From positions 868,001 through 932,000 of the forward strand of contig NZ_CP012268.1 of NCBI RefSeq assembly GCF_001277195.1: DNA of 64,000 nucleotides, in the 5' to 3' direction. The translations under genes were made by a program, and so were the position numbers. The notes under the pieces were generated by a model. The model did no database searches. It saw only the letters and a list, made by a program, of their open reading frames with translations, and had not been told where the DNA came from. Origin of the DNA: Cronobacter muytjensii ATCC 51329. GTDB lineage: Bacteria; Pseudomonadota; Gammaproteobacteria; Enterobacterales; Enterobacteriaceae. Below are positions 44,660 through 52,883 of this stretch, in pieces. The first letter of the stretch is position 1. The number at the start of each line of letters is the position of its first letter.

Positions 44660-45409
44660 ATGCTGTTAACAGATAAAGTCGCCGTCATTACCGGCGCGGC
44701 CTCCCCACGTGGTCTGGGTTTTGCCACGGCAAAATTATTTGCCGACCAGGGCGCCACGGTGGTGATTATCGATCTCGATATTACCCGTAGTCAGAATGCG
44801 GCCGCTTCGCTTGGCGAACGGCATCTGGGCCTTGCCGCCGACGTGGCGGACGAATTACAGGTCAATGCCGCCATTGAGCAGATCCTTGGGAAATATGGCC
44901 GCGTGGACGTGCTGGTGAATAACGCGGGTATTACCCAGCCGCTCAGGCTGATGGATATTAAACGCGAGAATTATGACGCGGTATTGGATGTCAGCCTGCG
45001 CGGCACATTATTAATGTCTCAGGCGGTGATCCCCACCATGCGTCGGCAAAAAAGCGGCAGCATCGTCTGTATTTCGTCCGTTTCCGCCCAGCGCGGCGGC
45101 GGGATTTTCGGCGGCCCGCACTACAGCGCCGCTAAAGCCGGCGTGCTGGGGCTCTCACGTGCCATGGCGCGTGAACTGGGGCCGGATAATGTGCGCGTCA
45201 ACGCCATCACGCCGGGCCTCATCCAGACCGATATCACCGCCGGCAAGCTTACCGACGAGATGCGCCAGAATATCCTCTCGGGTATTCCGCTTAACCGCCT
45301 CGGCGACGCGCAGGATATCGCCCGCGCCGCGCTGTTCCTCGGCTGCGATCTCTCTTCTTACTGCACCGGCATCACGCTCGACGTGAACGGCGGCATGTTA
45401 ATTCATTAA
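44660..45409 (+). CDS. Short-chain dehydrogenase/reductase
   Basis: 249-residue classical SDR. Cofactor loop TGAASPRGLG (11-20, with an unusual SPR insert in place of the plain TGxxxGIG), NNAG at 87-90, catalytic S140, Y155 and K159 (YSAAK). An acidic residue (DLD, near 38-40) suggests NAD preference. It probably oxidises or reduces an intermediate handled by the split transketolase encoded next. 51 bases after the MFS gene, 15 before the next. Distinct from BudC. Confidence 0.9.
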   Translation: MLLTDKVAVITGAASPRGLGFATAKLFADQGATVVIIDLDITRSQNAAASLGERHLGLAADVADELQVNAAIEQILGKYGRVDVLVNNAGITQPLRLMDIKRENYDAVLDVSLRGTLLMSQAVIPTMRRQKSGSIVCISSVSAQRGGGIFGGPHYSAAKAGVLGLSRAMARELGPDNVRVNAITPGLIQTDITAGKLTDEMRQNILSGIPLNRLGDAQDIARAALFLGCDLSSYCTGITLDVNGGMLIH

Positions 45410-45424
45410 GCGCGGAGCCTTACG

Positions 45425-46258
45425 ATGTCACAGACAGAATTACAAAAAGTGGCCCAGGCGGCGTGGCGCATTCGCCGCTACGCCCTGCAAATGGGCGAAG
45501 TTCAGGGCCAGGGTTATATCGGCCAGGCGCTGGGTTATGCCGATGTGCTGGCGGTCGCCTTCGCGCATACCATGTCGTTTCGCCCGCAGGAGCCGGAGTG
45601 GGAAGGGCGTGACCGTTTTCTGCTCTCGCACGGGCATTATGCTATCGCATATTACGCGGCGCTGATCGAGGCGGGAATTATTCCTCAGGAGGAGCTTGAA
45701 GCCTACGGTGCGGATGAGAGCCGCCTGCCGATGTCCGGTATGGCGACCTATACGCCAGGTATGGAGATCTCCGGTGGGTCGCTCGGGCAGGGGCTCAGTA
45801 TCGCCGTTGGGATGGCGCTCGGCCTGCGGCAGAAAAACAACCCGGCATGGGTCATTAACTCAATGTCTGATGGCGAGCTGGACGAGGGTTCCACCTGGGA
45901 AGCCGCGATGTCGGCAGCCCACCATGGGCTCGGCAACCTGATTAATCTCGTGGATATCAACCGTCAGCAGGCGGACGGTAATTCGTTGAAAATTCTCGGC
46001 TTCGAGCCGTTGCAGGATAAGTGGGCATCATTCGGCTGGTATGTGCAGCGGGTGAACGGCAACGATCTGGCGGCGGTCATCGCCGCGTTTGACAACGCCA
46101 CGCAGCATCCGGGCGATCGGCCGCGCGTTATCCTGTGCGACACCCTGATGGGCAAAGGTGTGCCGTTCCTTGAAGCGCGCGACAAAAACCATTTTATCCG
46201 CGTGGATGCCGATGAATGGCAGAAAGCGCTCGCCGTGTTAGACGCCAGCCAACCCTGA
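45425..46258 (+). CDS. Transketolase N-terminal (ThDP-binding) subunit
   Basis: 277 residues covering only the PP domain of transketolase. GHYAIAYYAAL, the GSLGQGLS motif, and the ThDP/Mg stretch SDGELDEGSTWEAAM ending in VDINRQQADG are visible. The protein must work with the next gene product, which supplies the Pyr domain. Such split transketolases occur in dedicated pathways for unusual sugars (for example apiose or sulfosugars) rather than in the pentose phosphate pathway. 10 bases separate it from its partner. Confidence 0.92.
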   Translation: MSQTELQKVAQAAWRIRRYALQMGEVQGQGYIGQALGYADVLAVAFAHTMSFRPQEPEWEGRDRFLLSHGHYAIAYYAALIEAGIIPQEELEAYGADESRLPMSGMATYTPGMEISGGSLGQGLSIAVGMALGLRQKNNPAWVINSMSDGELDEGSTWEAAMSAAHHGLGNLINLVDINRQQADGNSLKILGFEPLQDKWASFGWYVQRVNGNDLAAVIAAFDNATQHPGDRPRVILCDTLMGKGVPFLEARDKNHFIRVDADEWQKALAVLDASQP

Positions 46259-46268
46259 GGAATATGCC

Positions 46269-47267
46269 ATGAGCAATACGTTGACATCCAAACCGCGTCT
46301 GACGACGTCCGCCATGATCGCCTCCATCGCTGACGAGGGCCAGGAGACGCGTGCCGCGCCGTTCGGCCATGCGCTTGTCGACCTGGCGCAGCAGCGCCCG
46401 AAAATTGTCGGTATGACCGCCGATCTGGCGAAATACACCGATCTGCATATTTTCGCTAACGCGTTTCCGCAACGCTTTTTCCAGATGGGTATGGCGGAGC
46501 AGTTGCTGATGGGGGCGGCGGGCGGGATGGCGAAAGAGGGCTTTACGCCGTTTGTGACCACTTACGCCGTCTTCGCTACCCGGCGCGCCTATGATTTTAT
46601 CCATCAGGTCATTGCTGAAGAGAATCTGAATGTGAAAATCTGCGCGGCGCTACCGGGTTTGACGACCGGCTATGGCCCGAGCCACCAGGCGACGGAAGAT
46701 CTCGCGATTATGCGCGGCATCCCGGGCATGACTATTATCGACCCCTGCGACGCGCTGGATACCGCGCAGGCGGTAACCGCCATCGCTGACCATCAGGGGC
46801 CAGTCTATATGCGCCTGCTGCGCGGCAAAGTGCCGGTGGTGCTGGATAAATATGATTACCAGTTTGAGGTGGGCAAGGCGAAGCTGCTGGAGGAGGGCAA
46901 CGAGGTGTTGATTATCTCCTCCGGCATCATGACCATGCGCGCGCTGGAGGCTGCGGCGCAGCTGCGCAAGGACAATATCGGCGTCGCGGTGCTCCATGTG
47001 CCGACCATCAAACCGCTCGATGAAGAGACGATTGTCGCGCAGGCGTCAAAGCCTGGACGGCTGGTGATCACGGCGGAAAACCATAGCGCCGTCGGCGGGC
47101 TTGGCGAGGCGGTCGCCGCATTACTGATGCGTCGCGGCGTGCGCGCTCAGCTCGATACTGTTGGCCTGCCCGATGAGTTTCTTCTGGCTGGCGCGCTGCC
47201 GACGCTGCATGATCGCTACGGCATTTCGACCGCCATGATGGTACAAAAAATCAAGTCGCGCCTGTAA
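46269..47267 (+). CDS. Transketolase C-terminal (Pyr plus C-domain) subunit
   Basis: 332-residue partner of the preceding gene. The Pyr domain has the catalytic-type glutamate region FFQMGMAEQLLMGAAGGMAKEGF and GPSHQATEDLAIMRGIPGM. The C-terminal domain has KPLDEETI and VITAENHSAVGGLGEAVA. Together the pair forms one complete transketolase active site at the interface. Last gene of the operon; terminator at 47291. Confidence 0.92.
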   Translation: MSNTLTSKPRLTTSAMIASIADEGQETRAAPFGHALVDLAQQRPKIVGMTADLAKYTDLHIFANAFPQRFFQMGMAEQLLMGAAGGMAKEGFTPFVTTYAVFATRRAYDFIHQVIAEENLNVKICAALPGLTTGYGPSHQATEDLAIMRGIPGMTIIDPCDALDTAQAVTAIADHQGPVYMRLLRGKVPVVLDKYDYQFEVGKAKLLEEGNEVLIISSGIMTMRALEAAAQLRKDNIGVAVLHVPTIKPLDEETIVAQASKPGRLVITAENHSAVGGLGEAVAALLMRRGVRAQLDTVGLPDEFLLAGALPTLHDRYGISTAMMVQKIKSRL

Positions 47268-47290
47268 CGGCTCATGCATAAGTAAACTGA

Positions 47291-47319
47291 AAAGCCCACC
47301 GCTTCCGGGTGGGCTTTTT
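47291..47319 (+). terminator. Terminator of the MFS/SDR/transketolase operon
   Basis: Arms AAAGCCCACC and GGTGGGCTTT with TTTTT, 24 bases after the last gene. Confidence 0.9.
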
Positions 47320-47412
47320 GGTGGTTGAAAGTGGATAGCGGCCTGTTTGCCTGACGACGGGCTTGCCCGGCGCGGCGTTTACTTTACTGACGATATCGGC
47401 CTGCCTGCGCCC

Positions 47413-47847
47413 CTAACGCTGGTAACCGGGCCCACAGTCGCCTGCCTGTAACCGCTCAAACCCACCGCTTTGGGGGTAGTTATTTTTTTCCATATAATAA
47501 CTCTCTTGCGGATATTCTCTTAATCCATAAGGGCAGAGCTTAAACAGACAGCGTTTGCCGCCAGGGCATGCTCCGGTGGTTTCGCCAGCGTTACCGGGGC
47601 AGTTTTTTTTCTCGGCCAGGTTTTGCCAAAGCCGCCCACTGTAAGGCGCGGCGTGGATAATGGAGATCGCCCGCAGTCGGCCATCTACCCGTAAACCCTC
47701 GTTACATGTTGAGAGGATCTCGCCTCGCCGCAGGAAATAATCGCCTTTAAACCAGAGGATGTAACGCAGCCCGTAAGGGGTCTCTACGAGCGTGAATGTG
47801 GTGCCTGTGTCGGGGCTTGCTAACGTATCTACTATTTTCCAATCCAT
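47413..47847 (-). CDS. Hypothetical protein, cysteine-rich C-terminal half
   Basis: 144 residues, not assigned to a family I can name. The N-terminal half (TFTLVETPYGLRYILWFKGDYFLRRG) looks like a small beta-rich domain. The second half has seven cysteines, including KNCPGN...GACPGGKRC-LFKLCPYG, a possible metal site. I have a faint memory of similar orphan proteins in Enterobacter and Klebsiella, function unknown. No signal peptide. The start (ATG 47847) has only a weak ribosome site. Confidence 0.6.
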   Translation of the reverse strand: MDWKIVDTLASPDTGTTFTLVETPYGLRYILWFKGDYFLRRGEILSTCNEGLRVDGRLRAISIIHAAPYSGRLWQNLAEKKNCPGNAGETTGACPGGKRCLFKLCPYGLREYPQESYYMEKNNYPQSGGFERLQAGDCGPGYQR

Positions 47848-48030
47848 AAATCATGTTTCTTGTTATTAAGTTATGCGAAAAGCGCGCCAGAGGTGGGGCG
47901 CCCGGCCGTCTTTGAAAATTCGTGACGTAAAAAAAGTGTAGGAGGCAATGCGGATTCTTACAAACGACCTTACAAAAAAGAGGGCTGATTTTTGTTCGTC
48001 AACATTATCCGGTCGCGGTGGCGCAGGCAT
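47848..48030. other. Non-coding interval left of the orphan terminator
   Basis: AT-rich in part, with no reading frame of note and no repeat that I can identify. It may carry the promoter of the minus-strand hypothetical gene. Confidence 0.4.
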
Positions 48031-48112
48031 AAAAAAACCCGGCGATACTCTGCCGGGATGAAGCAATAATCGTTACAAAAGGATTGGGTAGAACTAAAGC
48101 CGCCTTAAGCGT
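48031..48112 (-). ncRNA. Candidate small RNA ending in a strong terminator
   Basis: On the minus strand a hairpin CCCGGC-N8-GCCGGG followed by seven T residues (48031-48057) terminates a transcript with no gene close upstream. A possible promoter is TTACAG, 16 bases, TACAAA, ending near 48120, which would give an RNA of about 80 bases. It might instead be the leftover terminator of the LysR remnant at 48293. Weak call. Confidence 0.3.
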
Positions 48113-48292
48113 AGCCGTGGATTTGTAAAAAAGTTTAACCACACTGTAAGTAAGGTTAAGTGAAGGGCAGGGGGCGCGAGTTGCGGGCGAACAATGCAGA
48201 GCTTTAAGGGACGCGTCCCGCGAATCGCTGACGTTCTCAGCGAAGCTGAGATGCGTTGCGCCTGCTCAGCGCGCCAGGGCTACCTTGCTGCC

Positions 48293-48493
48293 TCAGGTTG
48301 CTAAGGAGAGATTGCTCAACCTCAGATGCATGAAATCAATAAGCGCCCTTGTTTTGGCGAGCAAGTAACGTCTGTCTGAATAAACGGCGAACAACTGCAA
48401 CGGGGCTGCCGGGTGTTCTGATTGAATCTCAATTAATCGTCCATCGTTAATGTACGGCTGGCAGGCGTGTTTCGACAGAATGGCAAAACCGAC
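48293..48493 (-). pseudogene. LysR-family regulator, C-terminal fragment
   Basis: 66 codons reading VGFAILSKHACQPYINDG, a short charged stretch, then LQLFAVYSDRRYLLAKTRALIDF and a stop. This is the typical end of a LysR effector domain. Two stops (TAA, TGA) lie directly upstream, and the HTH and most of the effector domain are gone. It abuts the MFS fragment on the opposite strand. Confidence 0.8.
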
Positions 48494-48804
48494 TTATCAC
48501 GTTATTTCTTGGTGCCTCATATAGCCGGCTTGTTTCCGCTTCGTCGGTGGCTATTCATTATCCAGAGGATGAGCAACGGGCCAGTTTTACTTCATTGCAA
48601 ACCGCAATAATGTACCTGATAACCACTCTCGCATTCTTTTTGTCTTCTTTATTACTACCTGAACAGGGGGTAACGACGGAAAACGTAAACCGACTGCTGT
48701 TAATAAGCGCATTAACCGCATCTGGATATCCGGTAATGATCATAATACTGCAACGAAAACTGGCTAAACGTCCTCTCAAGCCGGATAAGTCTGTTATTGA
48801 TTAA
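48490..48804 (+). pseudogene. MFS transporter, C-terminal fragment
   Basis: The frame is open through LITLFLGASYSRLVSAS to a stop at 48804 and has two hydrophobic segments. The loop RASFTSLQTAIMYL resembles the conserved R-x-x-F-x-x-LQ of MFS drug-efflux proteins. An internal GTG at 48547 could start an 85-residue product, but there is no N-terminal half and no ribosome site. Interpreted as the tail of a transporter once divergent from the LysR gene whose tail abuts it. Confidence 0.7.
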
Positions 48805-49117
48805 TATCACTCCGCGCCTGGCATAAAGCGGCATGCAGAAATGACAGAAAGGGCGCTGGCCTCAAACCGATTAAGCAACAAATAATACCCGGCGAAATAA
48901 TCGCATAGAATTAAACACTTACAATTTGAATGGCTAATTTAGCTTAGGTAAAATCCTACGTGGGGTTAAACCTCCCGGGCGGGATCTTTAAGCAGCGCTG
49001 TGAGACGGATGCAAGCCGTATCCATGTGTTATACGCGCCGCGCGATAACGGCCCGGGGAGGAGGGACTTAACCCCGCATCTTTTAACTGAATTGCATACC
49101 TGTAATTAAGGATATTT
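48805..49117. other. Non-coding interval upstream of the CPBP gene
   Basis: About 310 bases with an AT-rich stretch (48890-48960) and a GC-rich stretch after it; no reading frame or hairpin of note. The CPBP promoter should be in its right half. Confidence 0.4.
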
Positions 49118-49936
49118 ATGTGGTATCTCCTTGCAGCCTCGCTTGCGGCACTTTCCGTAAACAGATATCTGGCTTATTTTTTTCTTGTCATTACGGCCTT
49201 TATGGGCTGGGAAGCGCAACATCTCCAGATACCGGCGTTAATACTTATCGGGGCTCTTGTCGCTGCGGGACTATTCATTGAGCGGTTTCGTAACAGGAGT
49301 ACCAGATATGCGTACTGGCTTGAGGGATTTTGTGTACTGATTGCGATCGCCCTGATTTTGCACCTGATTCCCGGCTTCAATAACCCGAAAATGCTGAACG
49401 CGGTCACGGTGGGGCCTCAAAGCGTGCCATTCAGTATGTATTTTAACTTCGATAAGGCATTAGTACCGTTTGTTCTTTTGATCGGTATTTCAACGCTGTT
49501 CGTCACACAGCCTGTTGTAAAAGTCGGCGCGCTGGCGTGGTGTGGTCTGATTATGGCTATTCCGGCTTTACTGATGCTGGCCGTTATTCTGGGTGGGCTG
49601 AAAGTCGAACTGCATGCACCTGGCTGGTTTACTCAGTTTGCTCTCGCAAACCTTTTTTTTGTTTCTTTAGCGGAGGAAGCGTTTTTCAGAGGCTATTTGC
49701 AACAGCGTTTAACCCGGTTTCTTCACCCCTTTGCAGCATTGCTGATCACCGCTGTCGCCTTTGGTCTTATGCACTACGCGGGTGGGCCTCTTTTAATTTA
49801 TTTTGCATGCCTGTCCGGTATTATTTATGGCCTGGCATGGATGTGGAGCGGCAGGTTATGGGTTGCAACGTTATTTCATTTTGGCCTGAACTGCGTGCAT
49901 CTGTTATTTTTTACGTATCCCATGCTTAAACATTAA
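49118..49936 (+). CDS. CPBP-family intramembrane metalloprotease
   Basis: 272-residue membrane protein of the CPBP (CAAX protease / bacteriocin-processing, Abi) family, with about eight helices. All three catalytic motifs are intact: EExxxR (E186, E187, R191 in AEEAFFRG), FxxxH (F215-H219, FGLMH) and HxxxN (H254-N258, HFGLN). Family members cleave prenylated proteins or process peptides, and some give bacteriocin self-immunity. The partner here is unknown. It lies in an accessory interval beside the deletion scar. Confidence 0.9.
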   Translation: MWYLLAASLAALSVNRYLAYFFLVITAFMGWEAQHLQIPALILIGALVAAGLFIERFRNRSTRYAYWLEGFCVLIAIALILHLIPGFNNPKMLNAVTVGPQSVPFSMYFNFDKALVPFVLLIGISTLFVTQPVVKVGALAWCGLIMAIPALLMLAVILGGLKVELHAPGWFTQFALANLFFVSLAEEAFFRGYLQQRLTRFLHPFAALLITAVAFGLMHYAGGPLLIYFACLSGIIYGLAWMWSGRLWVATLFHFGLNCVHLLFFTYPMLKH

Positions 49937-49970
49937 GAATGCGCTGTGCAGATCAACGGCAGTTCTGTAT

Positions 49971-50000
49971 GAAAGAAGCCCTTCTGCGAGGGCTTCAATA
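49971..50000. terminator. Hairpin between the convergent CPBP and DUF2000 genes
   Basis: Arms GAAGCCCT and AGGGCTTC with a 6-base loop; only short T-runs at either side. Confidence 0.6.
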
Positions 50001-50011
50001 CAGTATTTAAT

Positions 50012-50428
50012 TTATTTGTAAACCGAAAATTTTTTGGTGATCGGCTGCATAACTTCAGTATCACCGAAGATGGCGATGGCAATAAATTCGAGCGCTTCCG
50101 GCGCAGCGTTTTTGGTTGCTTCAATTTGCTGTTCCGTCGACTGCCCGAGCATGGTTGAAGTAAAAAAGTTATATACCAGACCCGCATCCCTACATTTGAG
50201 GATCGCTGAGTTGAGTTGATTACTGTTTTTAGCCTGCAGAATGACAACCGGGTAGTGGCTAAGATATGCCTTCAGGCCAGTCGCGTCATTAGGGTAATCA
50301 TGAAATATACCCTCCTGGGCTTTTTGCATTATTCCGGCTGCCAGATGCCCTGTCGCATTCATTAACACAGAAGCATCCATGTTGCGGTTAACGATGATAT
50401 AGAGCTTTTTCTGGTTATCTTCAAACAT
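50012..50428 (-). CDS. DUF2000 family protein
   Basis: 138 residues with the DUF2000 pattern: a beta strand near KLYIIVNRNMDASVLMNATGHLAAGI, then PVVILQAKNSNQLNSAILKCRDAGLVYNFFTSTML. The fold is related to peptidyl-tRNA hydrolase II. Biological role unknown. Cytoplasmic, no signal peptide. Convergent with the CPBP gene. Confidence 0.88.
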   Translation of the reverse strand: MFEDNQKKLYIIVNRNMDASVLMNATGHLAAGIMQKAQEGIFHDYPNDATGLKAYLSHYPVVILQAKNSNQLNSAILKCRDAGLVYNFFTSTMLGQSTEQQIEATKNAAPEALEFIAIAIFGDTEVMQPITKKFSVYK

Positions 50429-50602
50429 CTTGCTGTGCGGCTCCTTTAACGTCTTTCGTTTCAGTTAACAATGAATCTTCAGCATAGCGCTACCTGATGG
50501 CTTCATCATTGCTGTTGATCATGACCACTTTCTGAAATAAAAGTTGTCAGCACAACGCCGTGAGGCCACAGAACGCATCTCCGGCGCACGCTCGCGTTCA
50601 GT

Positions 50603-50824
50603 TCAAACCTCCTGCTCCTGAAGCTGGCAGACTGCGCCCGGAGGCTTTTTGAAGTACGGAACGCCAGACCGGTAACGAATCCATCGCACCGTTTTCCGCG
50701 CACTGACAGGTATCAACCATTCATTTTCCCGCCGAGGCGGTAGCGGTTTTCGCTGGTCTGGCGGCGTCTGTCTGATAAATGGTACGCCGTAAGTAAAATC
50801 CCATTGGGTAAATTCGATGGGCAA
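50603..50824 (-). CDS. Small unknown ORF in the tRNA-Arg flank, possibly phage-derived
   Basis: 73 residues, basic, Trp and Pro rich (MPIEFTQWDFTYGVPFIRQTPPDQ...ARKTVRWIRYRSGVPYFKKPPG). I know no family. It sits in the 535 bases between DUF2000 and tRNA-Arg(CCT), where K-12 carries a prophage, so it may be a leftover prophage gene. Coding status is uncertain; it may be chance. The rest of the interval holds the repeats at 50805-50848 and no other gene I can see. Confidence 0.35.
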   Translation of the reverse strand: MPIEFTQWDFTYGVPFIRQTPPDQRKPLPPRRENEWLIPVSARKTVRWIRYRSGVPYFKKPPGAVCQLQEQEV

Positions 50825-50848
50825 AAATCATTACCCAAAATTTACCCA
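50805..50848. repeat. GGGTAA-type repeat cluster next to tRNA-Arg
   Basis: A 10-base perfect inverted repeat, TGGGTAAATT (50805-50814) and AATTTACCCA (50839-50848), with another TTACCCA between (50831-50837). Clusters of short repeats like this occur as integrase arm-binding sites beside phage attachment sites. That reading is an inference from position. Confidence 0.45.
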
Positions 50849-50963
50849 GGAAAAAATGAGGGTTGCAAAGAACTGACGTGAACAAGCGCGAACGCTGGAA
50901 CGGTTTATAGACTGGGTTTTAATGAGTTTTGCGAACGGTTTCAACGGCGGGCGAACTAAGAAA

Positions 50964-51038
50964 TGGCGTCCCCTGCAGGAATCGAACCTGCAACTAGCCC
51001 TTAGGAGGGGCTCGTTATATCCATTTAACTAAGGGGAC
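50964..51038 (-). tRNA. argW: tRNA-Arg (CCT)
   Basis: 75-base cloverleaf with encoded CCA: acceptor GTCCCCT/AGGGGAC, anticodon loop CTCCTAA with anticodon CCT, T loop GGTTCGATTCC. argW is a known phage integration site in E. coli, where CPS-53 (KplE1) sits; yfdC follows as there. Confidence 0.95.
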
Positions 51039-51114
51039 GAGGCGGCGTCAGTATACCGATTTTTACACCGCCGTTAAGGGCTTAACCGCCTGTTTGTTCA
51101 ATTCCTCGCCATAC

Positions 51115-52065
51115 TTAGCGCGCGGCGCGTCGTGCTTCTTCCTCTTTTTGCGCAATCACTTTCTCGCTTTTCGCCTGCGCGGTGGCCTGTTCCTTTTTCT
51201 GCGCAGCCATATCGTTACGGATCTGCGCGTGGCTCAGCAGCGCGAAGATAAACGTCCCGCCGATGATATTGCCCGCAAGCGTCGGGAGGGCGAACGGCCA
51301 GAAAAATTCACTCCAGTGGATCGTGCCGTTAAACACCAGATAGAGAATTTCGACGGTGCCGACCACGATATGCGTGGTGTTGCCAAGCGCGATAAGCCAG
51401 GTCATCAGGATAATCACCACGATTTTGGCCGCGCCCGCGGAAGGGAACATCCAGACCATTGTCGCGATGATCCACCCGGAGATAATCGCGTTGGCGAACA
51501 TCTCGCCCGGCGTGTTGTGCATCACTTCCATGCCGATTTTCACAAAAGCGTCACGCGTGGCTTCATCAAAAATAGGCATAAACTCAAACGCCAGCGCCGC
51601 AAGGCCGGTACCAACGATGTTGCCGAGCAGCACCACGCCCCAGAGCCGCAACAGCAGCATCACGTTAGTGGCGGTAGGGTTATGCATCACCGGTAAGACC
51701 GCGGTCACGGTGTTTTCGGTAAAGAGCTGCTGGCGCGCCATGATGACGATAATAAAGCCGAAGGTATAGCCGAGGTTTTCCAGCAAAAAGCCGCCCGGAA
51801 TGCCTTCCAGATGCACATGGAAAATCCCTTTCGCGAGCAGCGAGGCGCCCATCGACAGCCCGGCGGCGATAGCCGACCAGAACAGTGCCATCGCGTCGCG
51901 CTCCATCTCTTTTTCGCCATCCTGACGGATATGCTCATGAATGGCCATCGCGCGCGACGGCAGGGCTTCTTCATCCACTTCTATCTCTTTACCACTTTTT
52001 TTCTCTTCGCTCTCGACTTCCAGTTCATCCGAGGCGTCGATCTTTTCCTCGCCAATCTTGTCCAT
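51115..52065 (-). CDS. yfdC: FNT-family membrane protein YfdC
   Basis: 316-residue inner-membrane protein of the formate/nitrite transporter family, matching E. coli YfdC. A long charged N-terminus (about 60 residues, Glu/Lys rich) precedes the channel core, which has AAGLSMGASLLAKGIF and ITW-type half-helices such as LMTWLIALGNTTHIVVG. A charged, coil-like tail closes the protein. Cargo is not proven. The gene neighbours argW as in E. coli. Confidence 0.95.
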   Translation of the reverse strand: MDKIGEEKIDASDELEVESEEKKSGKEIEVDEEALPSRAMAIHEHIRQDGEKEMERDAMALFWSAIAAGLSMGASLLAKGIFHVHLEGIPGGFLLENLGYTFGFIIVIMARQQLFTENTVTAVLPVMHNPTATNVMLLLRLWGVVLLGNIVGTGLAALAFEFMPIFDEATRDAFVKIGMEVMHNTPGEMFANAIISGWIIATMVWMFPSAGAAKIVVIILMTWLIALGNTTHIVVGTVEILYLVFNGTIHWSEFFWPFALPTLAGNIIGGTFIFALLSHAQIRNDMAAQKKEQATAQAKSEKVIAQKEEEARRAAR

Positions 52066-52265
52066 ATGGGGCTCCTGTCAGATATAGGGGGGGCTGCGTT
52101 AAGCGTAGCGCGTCGGCGGCGGTTATCCGCAAAAACAGACAATTCGGCCTGCATGGTGACGAATTCGCGCGCTATTGCACAGGGTTTCGCCGCCTGCGCG
52201 GCGCGTAAGGTGGCCGCGTCATCCCCCTGTGTTACTATTCCCGACTCGCCTGAAAGGAGCTGCCC

Positions 52266-52883
52266 ATGTTAGAAGCCCGCAATCTTGCCTGCCTGCGTGA
52301 CGAGCGCCTGCTGTTTCGCGCGCTGTCGTTTCGCGTGCCGTCAGGCGAGGTGGTGCACCTTGTCGGGGCGAACGGAGCGGGGAAGACGTCGCTTCTGCGG
52401 CTGCTGACAGGGCTGGCGCGTCCTGAGCAGGGCGAGGTGTACTGGCGCGGTGAGCCGCTTGCACACAATCGCAAGGCCTTTCACCGCGATCTCCTGTGGC
52501 TCGGCCACCTGCCGGGCATCAACGCGGCGCTGACCGCCGATGAAAATCTCGCGTTTTATCACCCCGCCGCGCCGCGCGACGCGCGCTGGCAGGCGCTGGC
52601 GGCCATCGGGCTTGGCGGGTATGAGGATTTGCCGGTCGGGCAGCTCTCCGCAGGCCAGCAGCGCCGGGTCGCGCTGGCGCGTTTGTGGCTTAGCGACGCG
52701 ACGCTCTGGGTGCTTGATGAACCGCTGACGGCGCTTGATGTCGCAGGGGTTGAAGCCTTTACGCGCTGTCTTGAACAACACGCCGCGCGCGGCGGCGCGA
52801 TAATCCTCACCACCCATCAGCCGCTGCGCGCGTTACATTGCCCGCTGCGCACGCTGAGCCTGACGGCGGAGCGCGCGGCATGA
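52266..52883 (+). CDS. ccmA: Cytochrome c maturation ATPase CcmA
   Basis: ABC ATPase of the CcmABCD complex, which releases haem-loaded CcmE from CcmC. It has 205 residues. Walker A GANGAGKT (34-41), signature LSAGQ (127-131), Walker B LWVLDEP (147-153) and a terminal His in TTHQPL. First gene of ccmABCDEFGHI. The stop overlaps the ccmB start (ATGA). GC is very high across the cluster. Confidence 0.97.
   Translation: MLEARNLACLRDERLLFRALSFRVPSGEVVHLVGANGAGKTSLLRLLTGLARPEQGEVYWRGEPLAHNRKAFHRDLLWLGHLPGINAALTADENLAFYHPAAPRDARWQALAAIGLGGYEDLPVGQLSAGQQRRVALARLWLSDATLWVLDEPLTALDVAGVEAFTRCLEQHAARGGAIILTTHQPLRALHCPLRTLSLTAERAA

Noticed and set aside
48547..48804. Intact 85-residue membrane protein from GTG 48547
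   Set aside because: The frame continues upstream with coding-like MFS sequence, there is no ribosome site, and the product would lack all N-terminal helices; scored as a remnant.
50506..50703. 65-codon minus-strand frame in the tRNA-Arg flank
   Set aside because: Arg/Ser-rich composition, overlaps the other small ORF in a different frame, no recognisable domain or ribosome site.
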